DNA from: a virus
Virus record (IMG/VR): IMGVR_UViG_3300044971_003100
Coordinates: 1-64,000 of that record
Length of the DNA: 64,000 bases
Reading direction: 5' to 3' (one strand)
A program made the translations under genes and the position numbers. Below the pieces are notes generated by a model that saw only the letters and a program-made list of their open reading frames with translations, did not search any database and was not told the origin of the DNA. This document shows, one piece after another, positions 13,144-22,329 of this stretch (its first letter is position 1; every line of letters starts with the position of its first letter).

Positions 13144-13380
13144 TCAACAAGCACCAACAAGTGAACCTGGGTCGTTCACCATGGTCCACGCCACCTCACC
13201 GAAGTAGTCGTCATCGTCCAACCATTTCCGCGACTCCTCCAGCAGGAACTCAAGCTCGTCGAGGCAGCCAGCATTTTCTGCCAATCTGATCAGTTTTTGA
13301 TCGGGATTATCGTAAATGTTGGAGATAATTTGAGCAGCACGCTTTAGTCGGTTATAGCGATCGGCAACAGCGGCTTTCAT
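13144..13380 (-). CDS. Hypothetical helical protein (78 aa)
   Basis: Starts MKAAVADRYNRLKRAAQIIS; acidic second half LEFLLEESRKWLDDDDYFGE. No known family. A second in-frame ATG exists three codons upstream. Confidence 0.75.
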   Translation of the reverse strand: MKAAVADRYNRLKRAAQIISNIYDNPDQKLIRLAENAGCLDELEFLLEESRKWLDDDDYFGEVAWTMVNDPGSLVGAC

Positions 13381-13420
13381 GTTCGCCAAACCTGGCAGGT
13401 AACTGACACAGTATAGCTAT

Positions 13421-13579
13421 TCACTTAGCATCCTTTTCTCTTTTTATCTTTTCTACTGTTTCCTGGTAGCCGGGCGCCTCCAGGTTCGCCTTCCTTAGAA
13501 TACTTGTCCAGTTCTGACCTCTGAGAGGTCTGCTGGTAGTGATGGATACTCTTTGTTCGTTGGCTTTCTCGTTATCCAC
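13421..13579 (-). CDS. Small hypothetical protein, start uncertain
   Basis: The C-terminal part (WTSILRKANLEAPGYQETVE, KIKREKDAK) looks coding. Only the upstream portion overlaps the gene at 13495 in another frame. The GTG at 13579, preceded by AAGGA, is the start used here; a frame change from 13495 is another possibility. Confidence 0.5.
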   Translation of the reverse strand: MDNEKANEQRVSITTSRPLRGQNWTSILRKANLEAPGYQETVEKIKREKDAK

Positions 13580-13878
13580 CAATCCTTTTCCACTGGCGTC
13601 AACTTTCTGTTGTAAATTGTCAAGACCTGGGTCCATTGGTGTCCAGTCTGATCTGTTGCTATGACAGCATAGCTCGGACACCTGGACGCGGCTACATCTG
13701 GAACAAAGCGTCGACCTACTCGGTTCCAGCTCGGCTCCTTGCCCTTCCAGCTCAGGCGACAGCAGGGCCAGGGCAACTCTTCTCTGTCATACAAGCGACA
13801 GACCGGCCCTTGGATGCAGTACAGGAAGCTGCCACCAGGGGATCTGATGAATTTGCCGTTATTTAACGGATGATTCAC
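13495..13878 (-). CDS. Hypothetical cysteine- and tryptophan-rich protein
   Basis: 127 residues from a GTG that overlaps the upstream stop (GTGA). GSFLYCIQGPVCRLYDREEL, PWPCCRLSWKGKEPSWNRVG, then HQWTQVLTIYNRKLTP. Four cysteines in the first half. No family recognised. Confidence 0.7.
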   Translation of the reverse strand: MNHPLNNGKFIRSPGGSFLYCIQGPVCRLYDREELPWPCCRLSWKGKEPSWNRVGRRFVPDVAASRCPSYAVIATDQTGHQWTQVLTIYNRKLTPVEKDWWITRKPTNKEYPSLPADLSEVRTGQVF

Positions 13879-14087
13879 GTAGTCTTGAATCCGCTCAAGG
13901 AAATCAGTCTACCATTGATGTCTGCCGTGCAATCTTTGATTGCGTACTCGAATTCCTTAAGGACTGCGATCAGCTCTTCTGGTGAATCGAACTGCATCTC
14001 CGCAAACACAGGCTGGCTGCCATCTTCTCCTTGTTGCACGTAGGAATGGGCGTGCTCTTGCAGGAACTCGATACGAGCGATGACCAT
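13875..14087 (-). CDS. Hypothetical small protein (70 aa)
   Basis: Start at the ATG at 14087 (MVIARIEFLQEHAHSYVQQG); the longer frame would overlap the promoter at 14114. Contains FDSPEELIAVLKEFEYAIKD. Ends in a GTGA overlap with the next gene. Confidence 0.75.
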   Translation of the reverse strand: MVIARIEFLQEHAHSYVQQGEDGSQPVFAEMQFDSPEELIAVLKEFEYAIKDCTADINGRLISLSGFKTT

Positions 14088-14113
14088 GGGCCTGGTTTTC
14101 TGCCTTATATTCC

Positions 14114-14122
14114 AGTATAACA
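14114..14122 (-). promoter_or_regulatory. Extended -10 promoter (TGT TATACT)
   Basis: Minus-strand TGT at 14122-14120 followed by TATACT at 14119-14114, 27 bp before the start at 14087. Confidence 0.5.
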
Positions 14123-14152
14123 TTGAACTAAACAGACTCTTTAGTGGTTTAC

Positions 14153-15646
14153 CTAAGGATTTCGTGCCGGCGGTTCGGCTACCTGGGTTCGGTTATTGGC
14201 GGTTCTGATTGGCGGCAAACTATCGCTACCGCCGCTTGATGCGGCCTCCTCTTTCGAGATTCTGTTCATTTCCTCTTTGATCTTCATGTCTGGATCTAAA
14301 ATTCCACCACGCTGCAGCTCCGCAAGTACTGTCTGACCGCTAAGCAGTTTCGAGTTATACAGATTAACAAGTTGAGCGATGCCACTTGGATCAATGGGTC
14401 GATTTATCAAGCTATCGTTAAGTGCTATGCCAGATTCCGCCGTCAGTTTTGCTAGCTCCCCAGCATAGACAGCCCACAGTCGCATAACAGTGTTAAAGGA
14501 ACTGGTCTTATTGCGCACCAGAGATGCAACCTGTGACGCTATCTGAGAAGCCCTTAGTGATGCTTCTGTTGCCGTCTTGATATTTGCTCCATACAGGAAA
14601 TTGAGACCAGACCTGTCCATCAGGGCTTCCAGGTGCGTTACTTCCGCTTGATGGCGCTCAAGGCTGCGGCCAGTCGGCTCAGCAAAAGCGAATTCGCCGC
14701 CATCCGCTGGCAGGTCAACCGCAGTATTTGGCCCCAGGATCAGTGGTGCAGTGCGTCCGTCCGGGCCAACGGGGGCACCTTTTCTGACCGGCACCGGCAT
14801 GGCGCATTTATGCAGCAATTCCGTTAGGTCGGATCGCATTTGGTAGTGCTGAATGCTCAGTTCAGCAAGACCATTCATTGGTAAATCACCTTGAGCAAAT
14901 CTGCTAGTTGATGCGCCATACCATATCAACGGAACAACAGGTAGTGTCGTTGGCACGGAGCTGACCAGTGTCTGTCTCCATTTGCCATCTTTCTTTTCCA
15001 TCCTATATTCTTCTACAAGATTTGGCTTCAGTACATAGTAAACAGGCTCCAGCCTGACGCCAAACCCATCATCCATTGGCATCGACTTGATCTGGCGAAT
15101 TGTTGCATGCTGGATAAATTCGCGTCCGCCATTATAAGCAACAGACCAATTTATGACATCTTTTCTTTCTATCAAAATCACATAAGGCCTGCGGCCATCA
15201 CGCTGTTGATCCAAGAAATTCGATGTTTGGTCCTGCTCCGGCATCATATCAACCATCACGAAGACACCACCGTCCCGGATGGCTAATTCGTCACAGCGAT
15301 TCCAAAAACTCTGGATACTGGATCCTTGCAGGTCGATATTGCTTTCCGAATTGCTAAGACTGGGGGGCGCATCAACAAGTTGAAAGCGATTCAGCAGGCC
15401 CGCATATGCTCGGATCGAATCTCTGAAAATAGGCGTATAAGTAGACCTGTGCAGTCTGGCCTCGTAGGCTTTCTTGGGCTCAGCCGGTTCCTGTACCAGA
15501 TATTTAGGCTTAGCCGACCCCCTGCCGTTTGTATCCAACAAATTCCAACAATCTAGTGCCAGTTCCAGACCAGGCAGCAGATCAACCAGCTCTGGCCGGT
15601 GGTAGCTGACCAGTCCTGGATTGTCAGTTGGATGTACGACCTTCAT
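14153..15646 (-). CDS. Portal protein (DUF4055-like)
   Basis: 497 residues. The N-terminus (PGLVSYHRPELVDLLPGLEL, then ALDCWNLLDTNGRG) and KYLVQEPAEPKKAYEARLHR are typical of the DUF4055 portal family. A long helical C-terminal region (ATEASLRASQIASQVASLVR, MRLWAVYAGELAKLT) fits the portal stem and wing. The portal forms the dodecameric ring for DNA entry and tail joining. Unlike in most phages it is far from the terminase (8 kb) and capsid (35 kb) genes, behind ribonucleotide reductase. Confidence 0.9.
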   Translation of the reverse strand: MKVVHPTDNPGLVSYHRPELVDLLPGLELALDCWNLLDTNGRGSAKPKYLVQEPAEPKKAYEARLHRSTYTPIFRDSIRAYAGLLNRFQLVDAPPSLSNSESNIDLQGSSIQSFWNRCDELAIRDGGVFVMVDMMPEQDQTSNFLDQQRDGRRPYVILIERKDVINWSVAYNGGREFIQHATIRQIKSMPMDDGFGVRLEPVYYVLKPNLVEEYRMEKKDGKWRQTLVSSVPTTLPVVPLIWYGASTSRFAQGDLPMNGLAELSIQHYQMRSDLTELLHKCAMPVPVRKGAPVGPDGRTAPLILGPNTAVDLPADGGEFAFAEPTGRSLERHQAEVTHLEALMDRSGLNFLYGANIKTATEASLRASQIASQVASLVRNKTSSFNTVMRLWAVYAGELAKLTAESGIALNDSLINRPIDPSGIAQLVNLYNSKLLSGQTVLAELQRGGILDPDMKIKEEMNRISKEEAASSGGSDSLPPIRTANNRTQVAEPPARNP

Positions 15647-15717
15647 GGGGCATCGCGCCTAAAGTTCTGCCGGCGTCTCGCCTTTGGCTCCCCTAGGGTT
15701 CCAGGAATACTATGAAT

Positions 15718-16233
15718 TCAGGAAATAAATCCAAAAGCATTCACCTTAGAGGCGGTTACTTTGTTGTCGTTGTGATAATGCCCCTTTTGTGAGTACGGAA
15801 TCCGGCAGGGCTGATCCGTTTTCATAAATCTGAGCTGTCCAATCAACATGTCTTTTACCAAATACAGGGTCGTATATCGATTCACGTTAACCAACTCCAG
15901 CGTCACTTTTCCAGAAAACCCTGGATCGATGTAACCAGCAAGAACATGCTCGTAACCTTCACGAGCCCTGGAGGATTTCAGTTGAAATACCGCCTCCATA
16001 TCAGATGGAATATTTACCCACTCTTCAGTGCAACCAAGAATAAATTCACCCGGCGCCAGTGAATATGGTAAAGACTCCTCAATCCAACCACCTTCTGGTT
16101 GCTCTACTAGAATCGTCTCGCCGAGCCTTACATCATAAGAGGCAGGGTTCAACTGGCTGGCGTGAAAGGGTTCGATTAACACTTCCCTCGAAAGGCACAT
16201 GGACAGTATTTGAGAATCAACGATTGTGGACAT
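15718..16233 (-). CDS. dCTP deaminase-like nucleotide hydrolase
   Basis: 171 residues from the ATG at 16233, which overlaps the upstream gene by 17 bp. LNPASYDVRLGETILV, then VFQLKSSRAREGYEHVLAGY and IDPGFSGKVTLELVN are hallmark dCTP deaminase motifs (SS-AR-G and DPG(F)-G). The enzyme converts dCTP to dUTP, feeding thymidylate synthesis by the phage ThyX. A dUTPase activity is also possible in this superfamily. Confidence 0.88.
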   Translation of the reverse strand: MSTIVDSQILSMCLSREVLIEPFHASQLNPASYDVRLGETILVEQPEGGWIEESLPYSLAPGEFILGCTEEWVNIPSDMEAVFQLKSSRAREGYEHVLAGYIDPGFSGKVTLELVNVNRYTTLYLVKDMLIGQLRFMKTDQPCRIPYSQKGHYHNDNKVTASKVNAFGFIS

Positions 16234-16465
16234 TGTTGTACTGCTCTGGTGTAAGATAGAACCCGCTGCCAGTTTCTTTCTTTCTGGCGCGAGCAAGTGC
16301 ATCCCAAGCGCTTTGTATAGTGTCCAAGCGGTTTGAGTTCTCCTTGAACTTAATCCAGGTGATGTTGTAATAGCTTTTGAACAGATCCTGGAATATGCTC
16401 AGCTTTTCTTGAACCTCTGGGCCATAGTGACTATGATCCAGAGGTTCTTCAGAAGAAGAGATCAT
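16217..16465 (-). CDS. Hypothetical protein (82 aa)
   Basis: MISSSEEPLDHSHYGPEVQE, KLSIFQDLFKSYYNITWIKF, then ALARARKKETGSGFYLTPEQ. Start set after the promoter at 16471. The pattern is like small phage proteins next to dCTP deaminase, but I cannot name it. Confidence 0.75.
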   Translation of the reverse strand: MISSSEEPLDHSHYGPEVQEKLSIFQDLFKSYYNITWIKFKENSNRLDTIQSAWDALARARKKETGSGFYLTPEQYNNVHNR

Positions 16466-16470
16466 CTGAT

Positions 16471-16505
16471 GGGGCCGGATAGCCCAGTATAGCATCACCG
16501 GCCCC
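16471..16505 (-). promoter_or_regulatory. Extended -10 promoter inside an 8-bp inverted repeat
   Basis: GGGGCCGG (16471-16478) and CCGGCCCC (16498-16505) form a hairpin whose 19-nt loop holds TGC TATACT on the minus strand (16494-16486). It sits just after the ribonucleotide reductase stop. The repeat could be a weak terminator, an operator, or both. Confidence 0.5.
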
Positions 16506-16510
16506 TTGGA

Positions 16511-19500
16511 TCACTTGAGCAATCCAGCTTGATCAGAGTCTTTCTCTGATTCTGTTAAACACTTAGCTGAATCACAGCCAGCAGCACCTTTCAGTTCATA
16601 GTCCGCATTGTCGTATTTCTTCAATAGGTCAAGAAATGTAACATCTTCCGGCAGCATTGAGCGAACGATTTTCACCGTAGCCATGCGACGTTCGTACATC
16701 TGCTTGTCGATTGGTTCAAACGGCAATCGTGGGAATGTTTCGTTTGCATCGAACCTGGCAAGCAGAGCAGCCGAAATGTATCCACCATCCGACTGGATTG
16801 ACTGGTGGACTAAATTAGCCAGTTGGTCTATTTCGTCTTGACGAAACTCCAGGGTTGCGGATGTGTTGTGCTGGGTGTATTCTTTTTGAACCTGCATATA
16901 GAGTCCCCACTGAGCGCTAACTGGTAACTTGCTAAGGTCGAACTCATCGCAACCAGGTAAATTAGCCCACGATACTTCTGTGGGGATTTCAACCAACACT
17001 TCGCGAACCCTGGGATCGCTGATGTCATCAAGCAGGTTACCGTCTTCGTCCCTGGCGCTTTGTGCTGGAATTACGTTGTAGCCGTAATCACGCAATGCAC
17101 TGACCAGTGGATCATTTACGCCAAAGGTAATCCGGCGGATGAAGCGCTGTGCCTTCGGCGGATGCCAGCCGCTGCTAGCGCCGGTCAACAGGCTCTTGGA
17201 GCCAGCAGGTTGCACTGTGGTGAACCTGTTTGGGACACGAATACCGTGCTGCTCGCAGTAGTCCCTGACACCCTGCTCGGCAGCAATCCTCCAGCCCCTG
17301 AGGAATTTCTTTTCCCTGGCATCGTACTTCTTGCACTCAGCACCACCAGGGCGACCTTTCATCATCCACTTCAGCCAAGGGGCACCAAAAGCATGCACAA
17401 AAAAGTCAAACAGGCCAGTAAAACTGACGCCAACAATCGGATCGTTTTCACGGCTATAAGAAAGGCGCTCGGGGACAAATTTGTGTTGTAGCAGGGCCGC
17501 AACTTGCAGACCACCGGCATAGAATGCCTGACGTTGCAGCTCTGAATCACTTGGATCGATAGTATTCAGATGGACCTCACTGAGGTTACATACGTTGTCA
17601 CGCATAAGGATTTCACCGCACTGTGCCACTAACAAAAGTGCCCCAAGGGTAAAGGCATGACTTCCGGGTACGGTGCAGCAGTACACTTCTGGCGCTGTGT
17701 ACGCAAATTCAATGGAAGAGACAACATTGGATTTACTCTTTACAGAGTGGGAGGTCTCTCTGCCTGCAAAAGATTTAAGGCGTTCAAATCTTACCCGTCT
17801 AGCCAGAATAATAGAGTTATATTGAGAAATAGCAAGCCGGTAGGTGTCTTTAACTTGACATACTCCCCCTTTGTCTGGACCAAAATCTTTGATGCCACCT
17901 TCGCGAACCGGACCGATTTTTGAATTGATGCCCATGGTGCGCAGTAAGGCCACTAGTCCACGCAAGAATGGCAAACTTACGCTGGTAAGTTGATAAGAAA
18001 AACCCTTTTTGCTATCCATCGCAGTGCCATCTGCATCGAATAATCCGGCTATAAACTCACCTTTCGCCTCGTCTGTCCAATTAAGCACCTCGTCGGGAAA
18101 TGTGTGCTTATATTTGTAACACCATTGATTCATGTCTTCGCAAGTAGAAGACAGTCCACGGATGTAACCAGCCCCGGTCAGCACTTCTAGATCATCAAAT
18201 GCTCCAAGCTCAATGAGAGATGCACGTAATCGATCCGCGCAAACTTTTTTTGGTGCGTACACCTTACAGAAAGCGCCTTTCCCTTTATTTGACGTACCAT
18301 CTCCGATCAGGAAGCCCTTCAGGTATGCGCCCTTTGCGTTTACTGAACCCTTGACCGGTTCAATCGTAGCAGCCAGTAGCTCATTGCCGGGCTTCAGGTC
18401 CTTCAGTTCTCTTCTGGTTCCATCTTTCAGGATAAACTTGTGGTATTCAGTAGCTGTAATAACTGTCCCATCATGCAATATTACATTGTAAACATCTTGA
18501 TCATTAGCAGTAACCCGGAAATTGTCAATGACGCGCCACTCGTTCCCATCATGAATTTCAACAGTCTCGCCAACCAGTGATTCGATCGGGAAATAACCTT
18601 CCCTGGTCATCACAATAGTGCCCGGAGCAAAGCACGGATTAAGCCCGTACCTATCCATCCGATGCTGAATGATGCGTTCATCGGTTGGTTCACCAGCTTT
18701 TTCCGCTAGTTCGGTCAGCATCTGACGTGCATCATCCTGACTGCGCACGTACAAAGCAAGGAACCGCTTCTTTAGTTGTTCTGTATTCAACAGGTCGGCA
18801 TTTGCCCTGGCGATCGACTCTGGCACATACATGATGGCACCTTCGCCGGACCAAAACTGCTTTTCGATACTGGCCCTGATCGTTTTATGGTCAGGTTTCG
18901 CATGGAAGCACAGGGTGTGATTGGCCATCCTGAGTGCTTCTTTTTCGGGATCTACGCTCCAGTTGCCGTTTTCATCCTGCTTATACAGGCCATCTTTGGC
19001 CGAAGCGGCCTCATTGTCGCAGGACGAAAATTGGCGCATGCCGGCGCTGCGGCGGATGTTGCCGGCCACTACTGCACTGGCTGCTTCATCAATCAGCAAG
19101 CAGCACTCAATCGATGTCAGCTTGCGCCCCTTGGCCTTGCAGAGCACTTTTGCCGCCCGCTCAAACGTCTCCCGCAGCCGAACAGGGTTAGCAGTGCCAC
19201 CAAAGCCCTTGAGGGGTTCACCCGCCTGGCGGACGTGACTCAGATCCAGCACTATTTCGGCATCGCAGTGGACTGTGTCCTCTTCCTCGTCTTGAGCCGG
19301 GTACCCCATAGCTAGGGTAATTAAACCCTGGTAGGCACTAGCCCAGCCCTGACGGGAATCGCCAACCTTGATTGTGATGATTGGCTTTTCATCAACAATC
19401 CCAGTAAACCTGATGGTTGTATCTGCATCGCCACCCTTGATTCCTTCGTTGTTCCTGATATTGCTAATAGAAACTTTTCTTTGAATTGGCGGCATGTTGT

Positions 19501-19876
19501 TTACAACGTCTTCCTCCATGACGGCGCCAGTGCCTGTTCCCATCATGGCCAGCTCCATCAGCAAGCCAAACATCGAGGGATCGTTTGCGTGCATCGAGCA
19601 GCAGTTGTAGTACCCAGGGAAGTTCTCTTGCTTCTTGGACCACTCCGTACCTGCAACCCACAACGCACGCCCGCTAGGGAAGCATTGCTGTCTCAGTCCA
19701 GCTTCAATACATAGCGCCTTCTGCTCCTGAGTAAATTTACCTACCTCTGCGATGGCAGATATTGTACGCGTAATTGCCTCTTCAAAGTTTTCACGCGACC
19801 CGTCTGCCTTACGCCGGGAGTACGAACGATAGAAAACCGCAGGCCCAGAAGGAGCGAATTGACCGAATTCCGACAT
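16511..19876 (-). CDS. nrdJ: Class II (B12-dependent) ribonucleotide reductase with intein
   Basis: 1121 residues including a 338-residue intein. Extein motifs: FPSGRALWVAGTEW, GYYNCCSM, the split active-site motif NPC/GEILMRDNVCNLSEVHLN, a central GNIRRSAG, and a C-terminal pair CDSAKC for reduction by thioredoxin/glutaredoxin. This fits monomeric adenosylcobalamin-dependent reductase, the type common in cyanophages. It makes deoxynucleotides for replication; the phage glutaredoxin at 20526 is a likely partner. Start at the ATG at 19876; a TTG eleven codons upstream is less likely. Confidence 0.95.
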   Translation of the reverse strand: MSEFGQFAPSGPAVFYRSYSRRKADGSRENFEEAITRTISAIAEVGKFTQEQKALCIEAGLRQQCFPSGRALWVAGTEWSKKQENFPGYYNCCSMHANDPSMFGLLMELAMMGTGTGAVMEEDVVNNMPPIQRKVSISNIRNNEGIKGGDADTTIRFTGIVDEKPIITIKVGDSRQGWASAYQGLITLAMGYPAQDEEEDTVHCDAEIVLDLSHVRQAGEPLKGFGGTANPVRLRETFERAAKVLCKAKGRKLTSIECCLLIDEAASAVVAGNIRRSAGMRQFSSCDNEAASAKDGLYKQDENGNWSVDPEKEALRMANHTLCFHAKPDHKTIRASIEKQFWSGEGAIMYVPESIARANADLLNTEQLKKRFLALYVRSQDDARQMLTELAEKAGEPTDERIIQHRMDRYGLNPCFAPGTIVMTREGYFPIESLVGETVEIHDGNEWRVIDNFRVTANDQDVYNVILHDGTVITATEYHKFILKDGTRRELKDLKPGNELLAATIEPVKGSVNAKGAYLKGFLIGDGTSNKGKGAFCKVYAPKKVCADRLRASLIELGAFDDLEVLTGAGYIRGLSSTCEDMNQWCYKYKHTFPDEVLNWTDEAKGEFIAGLFDADGTAMDSKKGFSYQLTSVSLPFLRGLVALLRTMGINSKIGPVREGGIKDFGPDKGGVCQVKDTYRLAISQYNSIILARRVRFERLKSFAGRETSHSVKSKSNVVSSIEFAYTAPEVYCCTVPGSHAFTLGALLLVAQCGEILMRDNVCNLSEVHLNTIDPSDSELQRQAFYAGGLQVAALLQHKFVPERLSYSRENDPIVGVSFTGLFDFFVHAFGAPWLKWMMKGRPGGAECKKYDAREKKFLRGWRIAAEQGVRDYCEQHGIRVPNRFTTVQPAGSKSLLTGASSGWHPPKAQRFIRRITFGVNDPLVSALRDYGYNVIPAQSARDEDGNLLDDISDPRVREVLVEIPTEVSWANLPGCDEFDLSKLPVSAQWGLYMQVQKEYTQHNTSATLEFRQDEIDQLANLVHQSIQSDGGYISAALLARFDANETFPRLPFEPIDKQMYERRMATVKIVRSMLPEDVTFLDLLKKYDNADYELKGAAGCDSAKCLTESEKDSDQAGLLK
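17621..18634 (-). other. Intein with LAGLIDADG homing endonuclease
   Basis: 338 residues inserted in the reductase active-site motif between NP and CGEIL (residues 415-752). Begins CFAPGTIVMTREGYFPIESL, with the usual nucleophile Cys1. Two LAGLIDADG blocks, GAYLKGFLIGDG and GEFIAGLFDADG, mark a homing endonuclease. The C-terminal end reads SHAFTLGALLLVAQ before Cys+1: the last residue is Gln instead of Asn and the usual penultimate His is Ala, a noncanonical splice site. Confidence 0.92.
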
Positions 19877-19947
19877 GATTGAAATTAAAGGGACTTTAGA
19901 TTGCCGCAAGTGACGCGAAAATAGCCGTACTCAAGCCGTAAATCGAC

Positions 19948-20250
19948 TTAATCCAGCAACTCTTGATACGGATCCTGATGAAGCAAATCAGAGAGGCCCG
20001 GTATCACCCTGGCGGACTCAGAAAGTGTGCTTTTCTTTGATGCATCCAGTACGGTAGCTATTGTTAGCAGCGACCTGGAGTCTTGCGCCGAAGCAAGTAG
20101 CTCTCGTTTTACGCACACCCATTCCATTATATGGTTTTTGTGCATAAAATATAGCAAACTTACTGCATCTGCAAGTCTTCCTTCTGCTATGGCTTGCTTA
20201 GCAGCCACAGTAGATCTCCAGACCTGTTGTTTAGATACCGGATGCTCCAT
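19948..20250 (-). CDS. Hypothetical helical protein (100 aa)
   Basis: Helices AAKQAIAEGRLADAVSLLYF and RELLASAQDSRSLLTIATVL. No family recognised. It lies between the basic protein at 20254 and ribonucleotide reductase, with 71 bp before the latter. Confidence 0.75.
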   Translation of the reverse strand: MEHPVSKQQVWRSTVAAKQAIAEGRLADAVSLLYFMHKNHIMEWVCVKRELLASAQDSRSLLTIATVLDASKKSTLSESARVIPGLSDLLHQDPYQELLD

Positions 20251-20253
20251 TGC

Positions 20254-20397
20254 CTATCGCCCTTGACCACGGTAACGCTTGTGCCCTCTCTTGGGCTTAG
20301 ACCGGAGACCGGCGCCTTGTGCCGTCTTTTTCCCGATACGCTCCAACGGGCGATTGTTGCCGCTTAGTGTCTTTTTCACAGAGGGTGCCTTCGCCAT
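20254..20397 (-). CDS. Small basic conserved-looking protein (47 aa)
   Basis: MAKAPSVKKTLSGNNRPLER, IGKKTAQGAGLRSKPKRGHK, RYRGQGR: nearly one third Lys/Arg, likely nucleic-acid binding. Stops 3 nt before the next gene. Similar in style to the basic proteins at 37091 and 37264. The 128-bp stretch upstream (20398-20525) shows no clear gene. Confidence 0.7.
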   Translation of the reverse strand: MAKAPSVKKTLSGNNRPLERIGKKTAQGAGLRSKPKRGHKRYRGQGR

Positions 20398-20525
20398 GTT
20401 GGAGCGAACCAGGGAACGGTGCTGACGGGTCCATCTTAGTCATGACAACTCAAATTTGTTCGTAAGTTATCCATGCCTTAAGGATTTAACAGCAATCAAG
20501 CGTGGACGGAAATTCCGATCACGCC

Positions 20526-20756
20526 TCATAGCCCATCCTTGTACGAGTATTCGGCCAGCTCGGAAAAGCCACCTATCAACTCCGGGCCATCGTCTGTGAT
20601 TTTGTAGATACCAGGGAAAGTATCCCAGTCGGGCGCTTTCTCGTATTTCACCTGATACCTGACATTATAGTGATCAAATAATGCCTTTGCTTGATTGCAA
20701 TAAGGGCAACCAGCCAGTGTGTACATCAAGAATTGCGGTTTCCCTTCAGATGCCAT
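20526..20756 (-). CDS. Glutaredoxin
   Basis: 76 residues with the CPYC active site (AGCPYCNQAKALFDHYNV), a later FPGIYKI with the cis-proline region and a GG before the last helix (ELIGGFSELAEY). It carries electrons from glutathione; the likely client is the phage ribonucleotide reductase. Its start overlaps the primase end, and an extended -10 promoter lies 42 bp upstream inside the primase gene. Confidence 0.93.
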   Translation of the reverse strand: MASEGKPQFLMYTLAGCPYCNQAKALFDHYNVRYQVKYEKAPDWDTFPGIYKITDDGPELIGGFSELAEYSYKDGL

Positions 20757-22329
20757 TTACGACAAGCTCCTGCGACAAGATGTTCTTGATATGATCCATT
20801 ATACCAGAATCACTGTGTACCTTGATCGTCGGCATGGCTATCGATCTAAGTTGTCTCGTGTAATGCGGTTCCGAAACGCAGTACACCGCCAAAAGGGTTT
20901 CGACCATGCTTACGCCATCGCTGAAATCTTCGATTTCCCGCAACCTTTGCCATAACCACTTATGCGCGGGTGAATATAGTCTGTCCATCAGACCGACAAG
21001 ATCTGGCCTTAGTTCAGGGAAGTGAATGTACAACCTGAGCAGTCTTCGCTCTACCATCATCCTGGTCTCAAGTGGGCTTGGCTTCAGCCACCTTTTCCTG
21101 CTTTTTATCGTTGATGTATTCTTGAACCAATCTTTTGCAGTTTTTGCGGCTGACTCTGGGTCCTGCGATAGGGCCAGTGATGCTTTGTCGATATAATATT
21201 GCCTCAGGGTTGGGGAGTGTATCGATTCAACCAAGGCACGTATCCTGGCTTCTATCTCCGTGTATCGCGCAGTGTCTGACCTGTCTACAGATTTTAGCCA
21301 CACATCAAGCTGCCAGTCGAGCCACGGTTTTGCACTTTCAATTATGGAAAACAGGTCTAACCCGCTGTTGATACAGTCCTCTGGATCCTTGCCGTCCGGT
21401 AACTGTGCAACCGACAAGCTTAGATCACCGCGACATGCCATCGGACCGGCGGACTTAATAAACGCCTCCGTTGCCTTTAGGCCACCTTCATCTGCATCGA
21501 AACACAGTATGAATCTCTTTGTCCTTCTGGCTAGTCTATGCAGTATGGAATCACTTGGCGTCGCTGTACCCTGAAGGGCTACTACATTTTTGATGCCAAA
21601 TTGCCATAGTGATATTACATCAAAGTGACCTTCCACAAAAACAAGACTATCGGCTTCCCTGATGTGTTGAATAGCCCTGTGCTCATTGAACACTAGCTTT
21701 GATTTATCGAAATATTCACTGTTCTCAGAATTCTTGAACTTTGGCTTAACTGTATTGCTTGTGGCCCTACCGGCGAAACCGACCAGTGTACCAATGTGGT
21801 CGTGAATCGGTACAGTGATCCTATCGCCAAAAAATCCACGAGGACAATAACCAAGCTGAAAGTGCTTAGAAGTAGCTGGTTCTATGTCCCTGGCATCCAG
21901 AAAGTCTCGTATCCTTTGAGCCCTTGGGTCCTTCAGAAATCTGCGGTAAGATTCGTGTTCGGTTGTCAGTTGGTTCATCAACTGAACCTTTCGCCTTGCT
22001 TCCTTTAGCGCAAGTTCTGGATTCAGGTTTTCGTATATTACCTCTATGTTGTTGGAAATAGCTATCTTTTCTACCGCTTCCGCAAAAGACAGTCCAAGCT
22101 TTGCCTGGATGAAGCCTATACCATCATCACCCGTCTGGCAAACAAAGCAATAACACAGGCTTTTTTCATCGTTTATGGTTAACGATGGATTTCTGTCATT
22201 ATGCCAAGGGCATAATGTTATCGCTTCTTTTCCTATCTTTTTGTACTCTACATGCTGACTGTCTAGTACGTTTGTAATTGGTATATCTTTGACCGCCTTT
22301 ATTGTGTAATCACTAATTACAGATTTCAC
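20746..22329 (-). CDS. DNA primase (DnaG-type)
   Basis: 527 residues. N-terminal zinc finger with Cys40, His43, Cys61, Cys64; a catalytic Toprim core with FVEGHFDVISLW (Glu233) and FILCFDADEGG (Asp278, Asp280); FGDRITVPIHDHIGTLVGFA is the usual RNA-polymerase-like motif before the Toprim. C-terminal part helical. It makes RNA primers and probably works with the DnaB-like helicase at 32656. Confidence 0.95.
   Translation of the reverse strand: MKSVISDYTIKAVKDIPITNVLDSQHVEYKKIGKEAITLCPWHNDRNPSLTINDEKSLCYCFVCQTGDDGIGFIQAKLGLSFAEAVEKIAISNNIEVIYENLNPELALKEARRKVQLMNQLTTEHESYRRFLKDPRAQRIRDFLDARDIEPATSKHFQLGYCPRGFFGDRITVPIHDHIGTLVGFAGRATSNTVKPKFKNSENSEYFDKSKLVFNEHRAIQHIREADSLVFVEGHFDVISLWQFGIKNVVALQGTATPSDSILHRLARRTKRFILCFDADEGGLKATEAFIKSAGPMACRGDLSLSVAQLPDGKDPEDCINSGLDLFSIIESAKPWLDWQLDVWLKSVDRSDTARYTEIEARIRALVESIHSPTLRQYYIDKASLALSQDPESAAKTAKDWFKNTSTIKSRKRWLKPSPLETRMMVERRLLRLYIHFPELRPDLVGLMDRLYSPAHKWLWQRLREIEDFSDGVSMVETLLAVYCVSEPHYTRQLRSIAMPTIKVHSDSGIMDHIKNILSQELVVNGI
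20798..20806 (-). promoter_or_regulatory. Extended -10 promoter (TGG TATAAT)
   Basis: Minus-strand TGG at 20806-20804 and a perfect TATAAT at 20803-20798, inside the primase C-terminus and 42 bp before the glutaredoxin start. Confidence 0.5.
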
